Shown: positions 15,276 through 23,273 of the stretch, in pieces
Numbering within the stretch: the first letter of the stretch is position 1
How the letters are laid out: every line of letters starts with the position of its first letter
Assembly (NCBI RefSeq): GCF_900312995.1
Contig: NZ_ONZI01000002.1
Span: 248,001-312,000, forward strand
Direction of reading: 5' to 3'
From: Kushneria phyllosphaerae
GTDB lineage: Bacteria > Pseudomonadota > Gammaproteobacteria > Pseudomonadales > Halomonadaceae
Length of the DNA: 64,000 nucleotides
The notes under the pieces: model-generated
Database searches by the model: none
The model's input: the letters and a program-made list of their open reading frames with translations, nothing else
Told to the model about the DNA's origin: nothing
Program-made: the position numbers and the translations under genes

Positions 15276-17871
15276 AGCCACCGGCCCACTCAAGAAAATC
15301 ACCCAAGGCAGCGGCAAAACCGCCGAAGCCCTGAAAGCCTCGCGCGATCAGCTGCGCCAGCTCGAACGCCAGCAGAAAGACCTGTCCTCGTTTCGCAAGC
15401 TCAAGAGCGCCACCCGCGACAACAGCGAGGCACTCGCACAAGCGCAGGAGCGCATGCGCAACCTGCGCAGCGAACTCAAGGCGACCAAAGCGCCCACCGA
15501 GCAATTCCAGCAGAAATTCCTCAAGGCCCAGCATGAAGTCGAACGCCTCAACTCCACCCTCGGCGATCAGCGCCGTCGGCTCGGCGAGCTGCGCACCAGT
15601 CTGAGAGCCGGCGGCACCAGCACCGATAATCTATCCGGCAGCGAGAAACGCCTCGTCGGCCAGATCCGGCAGGCCAATGAGGCGCTGGAGACTCAAAAGC
15701 GCCGCATGAACGAGGTCACGCAGGCGCAGAAAAAGGCCCAGCAGGCGGCGGATCGGTACCAGCGCGGCCTCGGGCGTGCCAACACCATGCGCAGCGCCGG
15801 ATTTACCGGACTCGCCACCGGCGGTGCAGCGCTATACGGCGGCGCGCGCCTGCTCGCCCCCGGCATCGGCTGGGGCGAGCAGATGAGCACCGTTCAGGCG
15901 GTGGGCCGGTTCTCGGCTGACGATGAAAGATTCGAGGCGCTGAAACAGCAATCCCGCGACCTCGGCGGCTCCACCGCATTCAGTTCCGGGGAGGTCGGCA
16001 GCGGTCAGGAATTCCTGCTGCGCGCAGGCATGAGCGCCGAGGCCATCCAGTCATCCATGCGTGACGTTCTGAACCTCGCGCTGGCCAATAACACCGAGCT
16101 GGGCCGCACTGCCGATATTGCCTCCAACATCGCCGGCGGATTCAAGATTGATGTCGAGGCCGCCGGCGGCATGCAGCGCGTCGCTGACGTGCTGTCAGGC
16201 ACGGCCAGTCGGGCGAACGTCGATCTGGAAATGCTCGGCGAAACCATGAAGTACCTCGGCGCCGGGTCCGATCTGGGCCTGACGCTGGAAGAAGCCGGCG
16301 CCATGGCCGGCCTGCTGGGGAACATCGGCATTCAGGGCAGCCAGGCCGGCACCACCATGCGTGCCATGATGGACCGCCTGACCAAACCCACCGCCGCCGC
16401 ATCCGCTGTCATGGACGATCTGGGGCTCAAGGTCGCTGACGCCGAGGGCAACATGCGCGCGATGCCCGACATCCTGCGCGACATCAACGCCGCCACGGCA
16501 GACATGGGCAATGTCGAGCGCAAGGCCGCGCTGCAAGAGCTGTTTGGTGCCGAGGCCGGCAGCGGCATGGCCGAACTGGTCAATCAGATGAGCAGCGGCC
16601 AGCTGGATAAGCTGATCGACAACCTGAGCAAGTCATATGGTGAAAACGCCGAGATGGCCAGCGTCATGGCCGACAACATCGGCGGCGATCTCAAAAACCT
16701 GCGCTCGGCGTGGGAGGAAGTCGGTATAAGCATCACCGATACCAACGATGGCGCCCTGCGCGATCTCATCCAGTCAATCACGGACATCACCCGAGCGGTC
16801 GGCAACTGGATCAAGGAAAACCCGAAGCTGGCCGGCACCATCGCCAAGGTCGCCGCCGGCGGCGCCTTCACCATCATGCTGGCCTCGATGCTCGGCCCCA
16901 TCGTCACCGTGCGTCTGGGGCTCAACATGCTGGGCATCAAGACCGGCGGATTCGGCGGCAAGGTTTATTCGCTGACCAGCAAAATTCTGCCCGCGCTGGG
17001 CAAGGGGCTGATCGCTACCGGGAAAGGATTTCTGACCATGGCCAGTGCCATCGGCAAGGCCGGGCTGGCCCTGCTCACCAACCCGATGACGTGGATCATT
17101 CTGGGCATCGTCGCTGCTGTGGCCGCGCTCGCCGGTGCTGCGTACCTCGTCTACAAAAACTGGGGCGCGATCAGCGAATGGTTCAGCCAGCGATGGCAGG
17201 ACGTGAAAGCCGCGTTTGATGGGGGTATCGCTGGCATTTCGCGATTGATCCTCGGCTGGTCGCCGCTGGGCCTGCTGCAAAGGGGCATCACCAGTGCGCT
17301 GTCAGCGCTCGGCATCGAAGTGCCCGAGCAGTTCAAGTCACTCGGCGGGACGATCATCGATGGCCTGATTGGCGGTCTGTTCGGCAAGCTCGGCGAGCTG
17401 AAAAATAGCGTGGTCGGTATCGCCGACAGCGTCACAGGCTGGTTCAAGGACAAGCTGGATATTCACTCGCCCTCGCGCGTGTTCGCCGCACTCGGTGGCC
17501 ACACCGTTGACGGCCTGACCCTCGGTCTCGATCGCCAGCGCGATGATCCCGCGAAAAGCATCACCGACATCGCCAGCCGCGTCCGCGCTGCCGGTGCCGG
17601 GCTGGCGCTCGGCGCCATGGCGCTACCGGCAGCGGCCATGCCCTCGATCACGGCCAGCGAGCCGATCCGGTTTGATAACCGGCCCCCGCTGGCATCACAG
17701 GCGGCAGCGCCCGGCTATCAGGACCACTCGACCAGCCACTACACCATCACGATCAACGCCCCACCCGGGAGCGACGAGCACGCGATCGCGAAAGCCGTAA
17801 GTCGCGAGCTAGATCGGAGGGAACGGGAGCGGTCGGCGCGTCAGAGGTCTTCGATGTTGGATCGAGAGTAA
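15229..17871 (+). CDS. T: Tape measure protein gpT
   Basis: 880-residue tail length determinant. The N-terminal ~190 residues are a charged coiled coil (LKKITQGSGKTAEAL, then Q/R/E-rich heptads). Residues ~215-430 hold the phage tape-measure core (MSTVQAVGRFSADDERF, AGMSAEAIQSSM, GIQGSQAGTTMRAMMDRL). Hydrophobic segments occur near residues 540-570 and 615-645. The DIHSPSRVFAALGGHTVDGLTLGL motif near ~745 is typical of tape measures. Its last ~120 bases overlap an antisense cargo gene. Confidence 0.94.
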   Translation: MARDLKLQVILDAVDKATGPLKKITQGSGKTAEALKASRDQLRQLERQQKDLSSFRKLKSATRDNSEALAQAQERMRNLRSELKATKAPTEQFQQKFLKAQHEVERLNSTLGDQRRRLGELRTSLRAGGTSTDNLSGSEKRLVGQIRQANEALETQKRRMNEVTQAQKKAQQAADRYQRGLGRANTMRSAGFTGLATGGAALYGGARLLAPGIGWGEQMSTVQAVGRFSADDERFEALKQQSRDLGGSTAFSSGEVGSGQEFLLRAGMSAEAIQSSMRDVLNLALANNTELGRTADIASNIAGGFKIDVEAAGGMQRVADVLSGTASRANVDLEMLGETMKYLGAGSDLGLTLEEAGAMAGLLGNIGIQGSQAGTTMRAMMDRLTKPTAAASAVMDDLGLKVADAEGNMRAMPDILRDINAATADMGNVERKAALQELFGAEAGSGMAELVNQMSSGQLDKLIDNLSKSYGENAEMASVMADNIGGDLKNLRSAWEEVGISITDTNDGALRDLIQSITDITRAVGNWIKENPKLAGTIAKVAAGGAFTIMLASMLGPIVTVRLGLNMLGIKTGGFGGKVYSLTSKILPALGKGLIATGKGFLTMASAIGKAGLALLTNPMTWIILGIVAAVAALAGAAYLVYKNWGAISEWFSQRWQDVKAAFDGGIAGISRLILGWSPLGLLQRGITSALSALGIEVPEQFKSLGGTIIDGLIGGLFGKLGELKNSVVGIADSVTGWFKDKLDIHSPSRVFAALGGHTVDGLTLGLDRQRDDPAKSITDIASRVRAAGAGLALGAMALPAAAMPSITASEPIRFDNRPPLASQAAAPGYQDHSTSHYTITINAPPGSDEHAIAKAVSRELDRRERERSARQRSSMLDRE

Positions 17872-18289
17872 TCAGCAGCACTCCCAAAACAGATAAAACC
17901 AAGATTCCGACGAAGGCGATCAAAAAACCATAGGTTAAAACAGTATGGAAAACTTCCAACTCCTTCTGACTCGAAGGCTCATTGAAGCCGAAAATATGGG
18001 CATTTTTGATACAAACCTGCATCAGCGATAGCAATAGCCCATGAACGAAAATGGCAATAACCACGAATTTTCTTGGGTTGTTGATAAGGGGTAATGAAAT
18101 CGCTACTGCGATGAAGACCAACAGGCCTGAGATATCCGCAGCACCAATCAAAACATAGGCTTTATAAAGAATGCCCAGACGCTCAAGTACTTCAATCATT
18201 ACTGATGCCAACAGCCCTGACAGACAGACGTAGAGAAGCACGCCCAAACTATCCATTTTTTCTTCACTCGGGGGATGTTTAATGCTCAT
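17753..18289 (-). CDS. Hypothetical four-helix membrane protein antisense to the end of T
   Basis: 178-residue protein with four hydrophobic segments (residues ~16-33, 40-66, 74-94 and 113-137), of unknown function. It is encoded opposite to the late genes, between T and U. Its start region overlaps the start of gpU (divergent ATGs only a few bases apart). Its arginine-rich last ~40 residues are read antisense from the coding end of T, so that tail was probably captured on insertion. A second ATG 11 codons in is possible. Composition is AT-richer than T and U. Confidence 0.62.
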   Translation of the reverse strand: MSIKHPPSEEKMDSLGVLLYVCLSGLLASVMIEVLERLGILYKAYVLIGAADISGLLVFIAVAISLPLINNPRKFVVIAIFVHGLLLSLMQVCIKNAHIFGFNEPSSQKELEVFHTVLTYGFLIAFVGILVLSVLGVLLITLDPTSKTSDAPTAPVPSDLARDLRLSRSRARRSRVGR

Positions 18290-18725
18290 GGCTCTCGGAA
18301 TGTTCGTATTTGAAACGCATACGGTACCTTACCAGGAACTGCAGCGCCGCACCGAGTGGCGACACGCCAGCCAGTCGCGTGTCGGCGACCGGGCCGCTTA
18401 TCAGTTCATCGGCCCCGGTGCCGATACCATCACCCTCTCGGGCACCCTGCTGCCCGAGTTCACGGGCGGGCGTCTGGATCTCGACGAGATCCGCGAAATG
18501 GCCGATCAGGGGCAGGCATGGCCACTGGTCGAGGGCACGGGCAGGCAGTACGGCCTATGGGTGATCACCGGCGTTGATGAGACATCGAGCACGCTCTACC
18601 GCGACGGCGCCGCCGCGAAAATCGAGTTCAGTCTCACGCTGGAGCACGTCGATGACGAGCGCACCGACATGATCGGGGATCTGACCCTCTACACCGGCGC
18701 CCGGCTGGTCGGGGCATTTGTATGA
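18282..18725 (+). CDS. U: Tail terminator protein gpU
   Basis: 147-residue P2 gpU family protein, needed for tail termination. It shows ALGMFVFETHTVPYQELQRRTEWRH at the N terminus (residues ~4-29), SRVGDRAAYQFIGPGADTITLSG, LLPEFTGG and WPLVEGTGRQYG. The start at 18282 uses GGGGGATG just upstream; 18288 is an alternative. That ribosome site lies within the first codons of the opposite-strand membrane gene. It overlaps gpD at its end. Confidence 0.92.
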   Translation: MLMALGMFVFETHTVPYQELQRRTEWRHASQSRVGDRAAYQFIGPGADTITLSGTLLPEFTGGRLDLDEIREMADQGQAWPLVEGTGRQYGLWVITGVDETSSTLYRDGAAAKIEFSLTLEHVDDERTDMIGDLTLYTGARLVGAFV

Positions 18726-19720
18726 GAGAGCAGCCGCAATATCGCCGCCCCGGCTACCGCATCACCATCGCCGGGCAGGACATCACGCCGCGCATCAATG
18801 GCCGCCTGATCAATCTGCGCATCACCAGCCAGCGCGGGCAGGAGGCCGACCAGCTCGACCTCGCGCTGGCCGATCACGATGGCCAGCTCGAACTGCCGCC
18901 CAAGGGCGCAAAGCTCACCGTTTCCATCGGCTGGCAGGATGAGGGCCTGCTCGACCGGGGCGTGTTTGTCGTCGATGAGATCGAGCACAGCGGCAGCCCG
19001 GACCAGCTCACCATCCGCGTCCGCGCCGCCGACATGCGCAACCTGCTGCCCGGCAAGCGCAGTCAAAGCTGGCATGACATCACCCTGGGCGACATCGTCG
19101 ACACCATCGCCAAGCGCCACCAGCTTACCCCGGTGGTCGGCGACACTCTGCACGGCATCCGGCTGGGCCATATCGACCAGACTGATGAGAGCGATCTCAA
19201 TTTCCTGACCCGGCTGGGCCAGCGTTATGACGCCATCGCCGCGATCAAGTCCGAACGGATGCTGTTCACGCTTGCCGGTGAAGCGCTCACGGCCAGCGGC
19301 ATCGCCCTGCCCGGCGTCACGCTCACCCGACGCGACGGCGACCAGCACCGTTACAGCCAGACCGATCGTGACAGCTACACCGGCGTGCGCGCGCACTGGA
19401 ACGACAAGGCAGGAAGCAAAAGGCAGACGGCCATCGCCGGAGAGGGGGAAAAGTTCAAGGATTTGCGGGCCACCTATGCATCAGAGGCCGACGCCCTCGA
19501 AGCCGCAAAATCAGAGTTACGCCGCATCCAGCGCGGCATGGCAGAGTTTGAACTGACCATAGCCCATGGGCGCGCGGACATTACGCCCGAAACGCCCGTC
19601 ACTCTGCGCGGCTGGAAAGCACAGATCGATGACATTGGGTGGCTAGTTACCAGAGTAGAAGACTCATTGAATGAAGGAGGCTATGTCACACGCATTAGCT
19701 GCGAAACTACAAAAATTTGA
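18722..19720 (+). CDS. D: Tail hub protein gpD
   Basis: 332-residue P2 gpD (late control D, T4 gp27/VgrG-like) baseplate hub. Family features are YRITIAGQDITPRINGRL, LRITSQRGQEADQLDLAL, the RAADMRNLLPGKRSQSWHD block and a C-terminal VTLRGWKAQIDDIGWLV. It is about 50 residues shorter than P2 D at its C terminus. The start overlaps the gpU stop. It is the last structural gene; P2 has ogr directly after it, whereas here AT-rich cargo follows. Confidence 0.92.
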   Translation: MREQPQYRRPGYRITIAGQDITPRINGRLINLRITSQRGQEADQLDLALADHDGQLELPPKGAKLTVSIGWQDEGLLDRGVFVVDEIEHSGSPDQLTIRVRAADMRNLLPGKRSQSWHDITLGDIVDTIAKRHQLTPVVGDTLHGIRLGHIDQTDESDLNFLTRLGQRYDAIAAIKSERMLFTLAGEALTASGIALPGVTLTRRDGDQHRYSQTDRDSYTGVRAHWNDKAGSKRQTAIAGEGEKFKDLRATYASEADALEAAKSELRRIQRGMAEFELTIAHGRADITPETPVTLRGWKAQIDDIGWLVTRVEDSLNEGGYVTRISCETTKI

Positions 19721-19871
19721 CTAGATCGCTCAAAAAATTGACCGACCGCGGTGCCTTCCTTGAAAAAAAGCCATGAGTACCAATACTCGTTTAAAGGGCA
19801 TCTGGCTACGTATTCCCTTACGCTTGGCTTGAGTTTCGGCCACATTGGAACCGCTGTATGAGGATTTCGGT

Positions 19872-20315
19872 ATGGATGATGATTTTGATGCAAGGGCTGA
19901 CTATGAACGTGACATAGCGCTGCAAGCGCTTAGAAATGGTCCTGCATTTAGAGGTGACGCTACTCACCGTTCAATATTTGAGGAATATCGCGAACTGGGT
20001 TCGCAAGATCGTGACTCAGAAAAGCTCGAAGCCATGATTGGAAACGTTCACAACGACAATATGGCTCATGAAGCTGCTGGCTATATGACAGGAATTGTCG
20101 ACAGCCCAAAGGATGGCGTTTATAAAACCTTGGATAAAATGGTCGAGCTCGCCATGAAAGGTGGTGAAATCATTGGCACTGAGGCGATCGCCTATAAGGA
20201 CTATATCGACGAGATTGCCAATGAAAAGGGCTATGCTCCTGATGATCTCTATCGGGAATTTGCAGGCGCTTGGGGGCCCTCTCGTGCAAGCGCTGTAGAA
20301 CCATATCTTTATTAA
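19872..20315 (+). CDS. Hypothetical acidic protein
   Basis: 147-residue acidic, helical protein of unknown function (MDDDFDARADYERDIALQAL at the start, a central DSPKDGVYKTLDKMVELAMK and a C-terminal EKGYAPDDLYREFAGAWG). The ATG at 19872 has a GAGGA site 7-8 bases upstream; a TTG at 19845 would extend it by nine residues. Composition is lower in GC than gpD. It converges with the next minus-strand gene across a hairpin. Confidence 0.6.
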   Translation: MDDDFDARADYERDIALQALRNGPAFRGDATHRSIFEEYRELGSQDRDSEKLEAMIGNVHNDNMAHEAAGYMTGIVDSPKDGVYKTLDKMVELAMKGGEIIGTEAIAYKDYIDEIANEKGYAPDDLYREFAGAWGPSRASAVEPYLY

Positions 20316-20366
20316 AAGTAGCCGAAACAGCATCATCAATGATGCACTAATTTTATTGCTTTACCT

Positions 20367-20412
20367 CTATCCCATCGCGCTGCAGTTAAATCAAACGGTA
20401 CCGATGGGATAG
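20367..20412. terminator. Long-arm inverted repeat between convergent genes
   Basis: CTATCCCATCG (20367-20377) and its exact complement CGATGGGATAG (20402-20412) flank a 24-base loop between two genes that end toward each other. It has no T-run; a factor-dependent or weak bidirectional terminator, or a protein site, is possible. The rest of 20316-20484 shows nothing recognisable. Confidence 0.4.
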
Positions 20413-20484
20413 CTAAAAGTTATCTAACAATCCAAAAGTGAAAAAAACGCTTTAGATCGCAGGCAAATGAAAAGCCATAAAAAT

Positions 20485-20958
20485 CTAATAATATCCCATA
20501 AGCGGACTGCCTATATCTTTTTCAAGCTCTGTCTCATGGGTAATCTGTACTGTATCCTCATCGACTTCCAGCGCATTACGATCCAACAACCGCTGATGAA
20601 AACTTGGAGTCATTTCGACGATACAGAGTTCATACTCTTTAGAGGTACAACAGTCGAAAACGCTCTTTATTGTGCGCTTCCCCAAACGCCGCCATCTCAT
20701 TTGCTCTGGAAGAAGTATATTCGGAATTTGTAACTCCCTTTCTGGATGAAGAAATCTAATTCTAATCAACAAAGATTTTTGAGACTTTTCGTCCATTTGA
20801 TAATAAAGATCCAACATGGATCTTTCGCCAGCATTGAACCTCTGAACCTTAAACTCGTAGAAAAATAATTTGTCAAGCTCAGGCTTTAGTATCACCTCTA
20901 TCGCTTCAGTAATTTTTTTTTCGAAAGCCATAAACTGCCCGATATCAAACCTTTCCAT
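20485..20958 (-). CDS. Hypothetical protein
   Basis: 157-residue protein if started at the ATG at 20958 (MERFDIGQFMAFEKK); a GTG at 21018 would add 20 residues but has no ribosome site. It is soluble, with mixed charge (FYEFKVQRFNAGERSMLDLY, LLPEQMRWRRLGKR) and an acidic C terminus. No family recognised. It is an AT-rich accessory gene in the block after gpD, convergent with the preceding gene. Confidence 0.55.
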   Translation of the reverse strand: MERFDIGQFMAFEKKITEAIEVILKPELDKLFFYEFKVQRFNAGERSMLDLYYQMDEKSQKSLLIRIRFLHPERELQIPNILLPEQMRWRRLGKRTIKSVFDCCTSKEYELCIVEMTPSFHQRLLDRNALEVDEDTVQITHETELEKDIGSPLMGYY

Positions 20959-21151
20959 GTAACGCCCTATGAACTTTGTGTTTTCAACAACGGTACGTTT
21001 TGAGCACCCATGTGGCACCTACAACATGAAATCGGCAGGCTCGCCAAATAACTTGAGTTAATAATTTTTTGTATCAAAAGCTGGCTACGTAACTCAACTT
21101 CATCCTCGCCGCGTCGATACAAAATCAATCGAGCACAAAAAGGAACACATC

Positions 21152-21472
21152 TTGAGCATTACTACTAGTCTGCCTATCGGCAATCATCCGGCTATTGATG
21201 ATCAGCACGACCACGAAGTGAAAATCTTCAGAGCCATGGCGCATCCGGATAGATACCGAGTGCTCAAGATATTGGCCGCCGAGGGAGAAATGCAGGTGGG
21301 GCAGATCAATGAATGGATCGCTCTTGGGCAGTCGGCGCTGTCGCAGCATCTCAAGGTGCTCCGTGATGCTGGGCTCGTCGATACCCGTAAGGACTCACAA
21401 CGTGTCTTCTACTCACTCCGGAAAAGCCAGGGCGCCTCACTGCCACAGTCTGTGACCACCCTATTTGGCTGA
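21152..21472 (+). CDS. ArsR-family winged-helix regulator
   Basis: 106-residue protein with a winged helix-turn-helix of the ArsR/SmtB type: MAHPDRYRVLKILAAEGEM, then QSALSQHLKVLRDAGLVDTRKDSQRVFYSL (residues ~28-92). No metal-binding cysteine box (ELCVC) is visible, so it probably does not sense metals in the ArsR way. A TTG start is used, preceded by AAAGGAAC (21138-21145). Its role in the prophage is unknown; control of the neighbouring cargo or of lysogeny is possible. Confidence 0.78.
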   Translation: MSITTSLPIGNHPAIDDQHDHEVKIFRAMAHPDRYRVLKILAAEGEMQVGQINEWIALGQSALSQHLKVLRDAGLVDTRKDSQRVFYSLRKSQGASLPQSVTTLFG

Positions 21473-21489
21473 ACCACTCTGCTTAGGGC

Positions 21490-21840
21490 TCAGGCAGCGT
21501 ACTGCCTGAGCAGACTCACCACCACACCCCGCAATCGATCCGCTTTCGCCTCCCACGAACGCCCCTCCTTCAGCGGCCGCAGCAGCGTGCGATAACCGGG
21601 ACGCCAGTAATGAAACAACCGCTGCCCGCTTTCGACCTCGGCCAGTACCAGATCCCCATGGCCGGGTACCCTCGACTCATCAACAATCAGTATGTCGCCT
21701 TCGATCAAAGGTCCGTTTACGCCGGCATCTTCTCCGACACAGACGGCATAGCAGCTATTGGGAAAATGGCTGAGGTCATAACCACGCAGAGAAGGATGTT
21801 CAGGCTGGAAGCAGAGCGGGCCAAGGTAGTTCACATGCAT
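21490..21840 (-). CDS. UmuD/LexA-like S24-fold protein lacking the catalytic dyad
   Basis: 116-residue protein with the UmuD fold pattern EGDILIVDES...GDLVLAEVESGQRLFHYWRPG. The serine of the G-D-S-M motif is replaced (the site reads VGEDAGVNG) and the lysine of the VKK strand is replaced by RLFHYW, so self-cleavage is not expected. The ATG at 21840 gives MHVNYLG; the longer open frame upstream crosses an SOS box and is not coding. It is under a LexA box, so induced by DNA damage. Possible roles are a UmuD' mimic or a modulator of SOS or the CI repressor. Confidence 0.75.
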   Translation of the reverse strand: MHVNYLGPLCFQPEHPSLRGYDLSHFPNSCYAVCVGEDAGVNGPLIEGDILIVDESRVPGHGDLVLAEVESGQRLFHYWRPGYRTLLRPLKEGRSWEAKADRLRGVVVSLLRQYAA

Positions 21841-21854
21841 CGTAAAAGACTGCC

Positions 21855-21874
21855 AACTGTATTTGCATACAGTA
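21855..21874 (-). promoter_or_regulatory. LexA (SOS) box of the UmuD-like gene
   Basis: CTGT-N8-ACAG (21857-21872) within AACTGTATTTGCATACAGTA, which agrees with the gammaproteobacterial LexA consensus. It lies 15 bases before the ATG at 21840 and overlaps a TATACT -10-like hexamer on the minus strand. Confidence 0.8.
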
Positions 21875-21951
21875 TAATGCAGGTTATATAACGCGTTGCA
21901 ACAACAAAACTTTACAACTCTCTTGGCCTCGGCTGATGAAAGAGCGGTAAA

Positions 21952-21975
21952 ATGGATACACACATGTGTATCCAT
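21952..21975. promoter_or_regulatory. Palindromic operator before the RHH/methyltransferase operon
   Basis: ATGGATACACA / TGTGTATCCAT arms of 11 bases around a two-base centre. It follows a TAAAAT -10-like hexamer (21948-21953), so transcription would start within it. It lies 12 bases before the RHH gene start, suiting autoregulation by that protein. Confidence 0.55.
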
Positions 21976-21987
21976 GAGCAGAATTTT

Positions 21988-22203
21988 ATGTCATCCAAGG
22001 ACGTCGGACTCAGAATCAGAGTCGAGCGGGAGCTAAGAGAAGCTTTTCTCAGCGCTTGCCGTGCCGAGGACAGACCTGCTTCTGACGTACTGCGCGAATT
22101 TATGCGCATGTACGCAAAGCAGCATCATGATGGCCGTCAAACGAGCCTGTTTGCCCGCCGTGATGATGAAAAGCAAAACGAATCCGTGACGGAGCAGGCA
22201 TGA
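21988..22203 (+). CDS. Ribbon-helix-helix regulator of the restriction-modification operon
   Basis: 71-residue protein whose first ~45 residues (DVGLRIRVERELREAFLSAC then RPASDVLREFMRMY) fit a CopG/Arc ribbon-helix-helix fold: one basic strand and two helices. The ATG at 21988 was chosen over 21952 because the latter lies in the palindrome and at the promoter -10. Its stop overlaps the methyltransferase ATG, so the two are coupled. It may act as a controller protein in place of the HTH C proteins of other R-M systems, or as an antitoxin-like regulator. Confidence 0.7.
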   Translation: MSSKDVGLRIRVERELREAFLSACRAEDRPASDVLREFMRMYAKQHHDGRQTSLFARRDDEKQNESVTEQA

Positions 22204-23168
22204 GCCAATTCACCTCTATTGAAATATGCAGTGGCGCCGGTGGTCAGGCGCTTGGCCTGGAAAGGGCCGGTTTCGAGCACGTCAACCTCGTTGAGTTCGA
22301 AGCACCCGCCTGCCAAACGCTCAGGCTAAACCGCCCGCACTGGAATGTGGTTGAAGGCGACGTGCGGGACTTCAGTGCTGTCCTGCTGCCCGGTGTAGAT
22401 CTGATGGCCGGCGGCGTGCCCTGCCCGCCCTTCTCCATGGCAGGCAAACGTCTTGGTGCAGAAGACGAGCGCGATCTGTTCCCCGAAGCTCTTAGAATTG
22501 TGGACGAATGCCGCCCCCAAGCTGTCATGCTGGAAAACGTCCGCGGCTTGCTGGACCCCAAATTTGAAGACTACCGCGCCCAGATCGTTGGCCGTCTGGA
22601 AAGTCTTGGCTACAAGGCCCAATGGAAACTGCTCAATGCCTCTGACTACGGCGTTTCTCAGCTGCGCCCGCGCGTGATCTGTGTGGCCATCAAGAAAAAG
22701 CTGGCCGACAAATTCAGCTGGCCAGAACCGCACAAGCTGCCGCCTCTAACCGTGGGCGCCTTGCTGCACGACCTGATGAAGGAAAACGGCTGGAAAGGCG
22801 CCGATGAATGGCGCGAACTGGCCAACGATATCGCCCCCACACTGGTCGGCGGCTCCAAAAAGCATGGCGGCCCTGACCTTGGCCCTACCCGCGCCAAGCG
22901 TGCCTGGGCGACCCTCAGCGTTGACGGCCACGGCCTATGGGACGCCCCGCCCGAGCCGGACTTTGAAGGCATGCCGCGCCTGACCGCCAAAATGACCGCT
23001 CGCATCCAGGGCTTTCCGGATGACTGGCAGTTTTTCGGCCGCAAGACTGCCGCCTACCGCCAGATCGGCAACGCCTTCCCGCCACCCGTGGCAGAAGCCG
23101 TTGGCAAGCAGATCTTCGCAGCCCTCTCAACAAAAACCATATTCAAGGCTGCTGAAGTGGTTGCCTGA
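22200..23168 (+). CDS. DNA (cytosine-5) methyltransferase, NgoMIV-type
   Basis: 322-residue C5 methyltransferase. Motif I is SIEICSGAGGQALGLERAGF, motif IV with the catalytic Cys is GGVPCPPFSMAGKRLG (Cys ~77), motif VI is ENVRG, motif VIII is QLRPRVICV, and motifs IX-X are RIQGFPDDW and RQIGNAFPPPVAEAVG. It protects host DNA against the adjacent nuclease. The neighbouring endonuclease strongly resembles NgoMIV, so the likely target is GCCGGC. The target assignment is an inference. Confidence 0.9.
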   Translation: MSQFTSIEICSGAGGQALGLERAGFEHVNLVEFEAPACQTLRLNRPHWNVVEGDVRDFSAVLLPGVDLMAGGVPCPPFSMAGKRLGAEDERDLFPEALRIVDECRPQAVMLENVRGLLDPKFEDYRAQIVGRLESLGYKAQWKLLNASDYGVSQLRPRVICVAIKKKLADKFSWPEPHKLPPLTVGALLHDLMKENGWKGADEWRELANDIAPTLVGGSKKHGGPDLGPTRAKRAWATLSVDGHGLWDAPPEPDFEGMPRLTAKMTARIQGFPDDWQFFGRKTAAYRQIGNAFPPPVAEAVGKQIFAALSTKTIFKAAEVVA

Positions 23169-23206
23169 GTGCTAATGTAAACGCTTGTATTTCAGCGGCG
23201 CTTTAT

Positions 23207-23240
23207 AAAGGCACCCGGCTCAAAGAAGCCGGGTGCCTTT
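23207..23240 (+). terminator. Strong intrinsic terminator between methyltransferase and endonuclease
   Basis: AAAGGCACCCGGCT / AGCCGGGTGCCTTT, a perfect 14-base stem with loop CAAAGA and a T-run within the arm. It lies between M and R on the coding strand and should keep endonuclease mRNA below methyltransferase mRNA. Confidence 0.85.
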
Positions 23241-23273
23241 TGAAGTTCAAAACCATCAGCACAAAGACAGCCC

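Noticed and set aside
19681..19893. 70-codon minus-strand frame after gene D
   Set aside because: No ribosome site, overlaps the end of D and the start of the next gene, and has no recognisable features.
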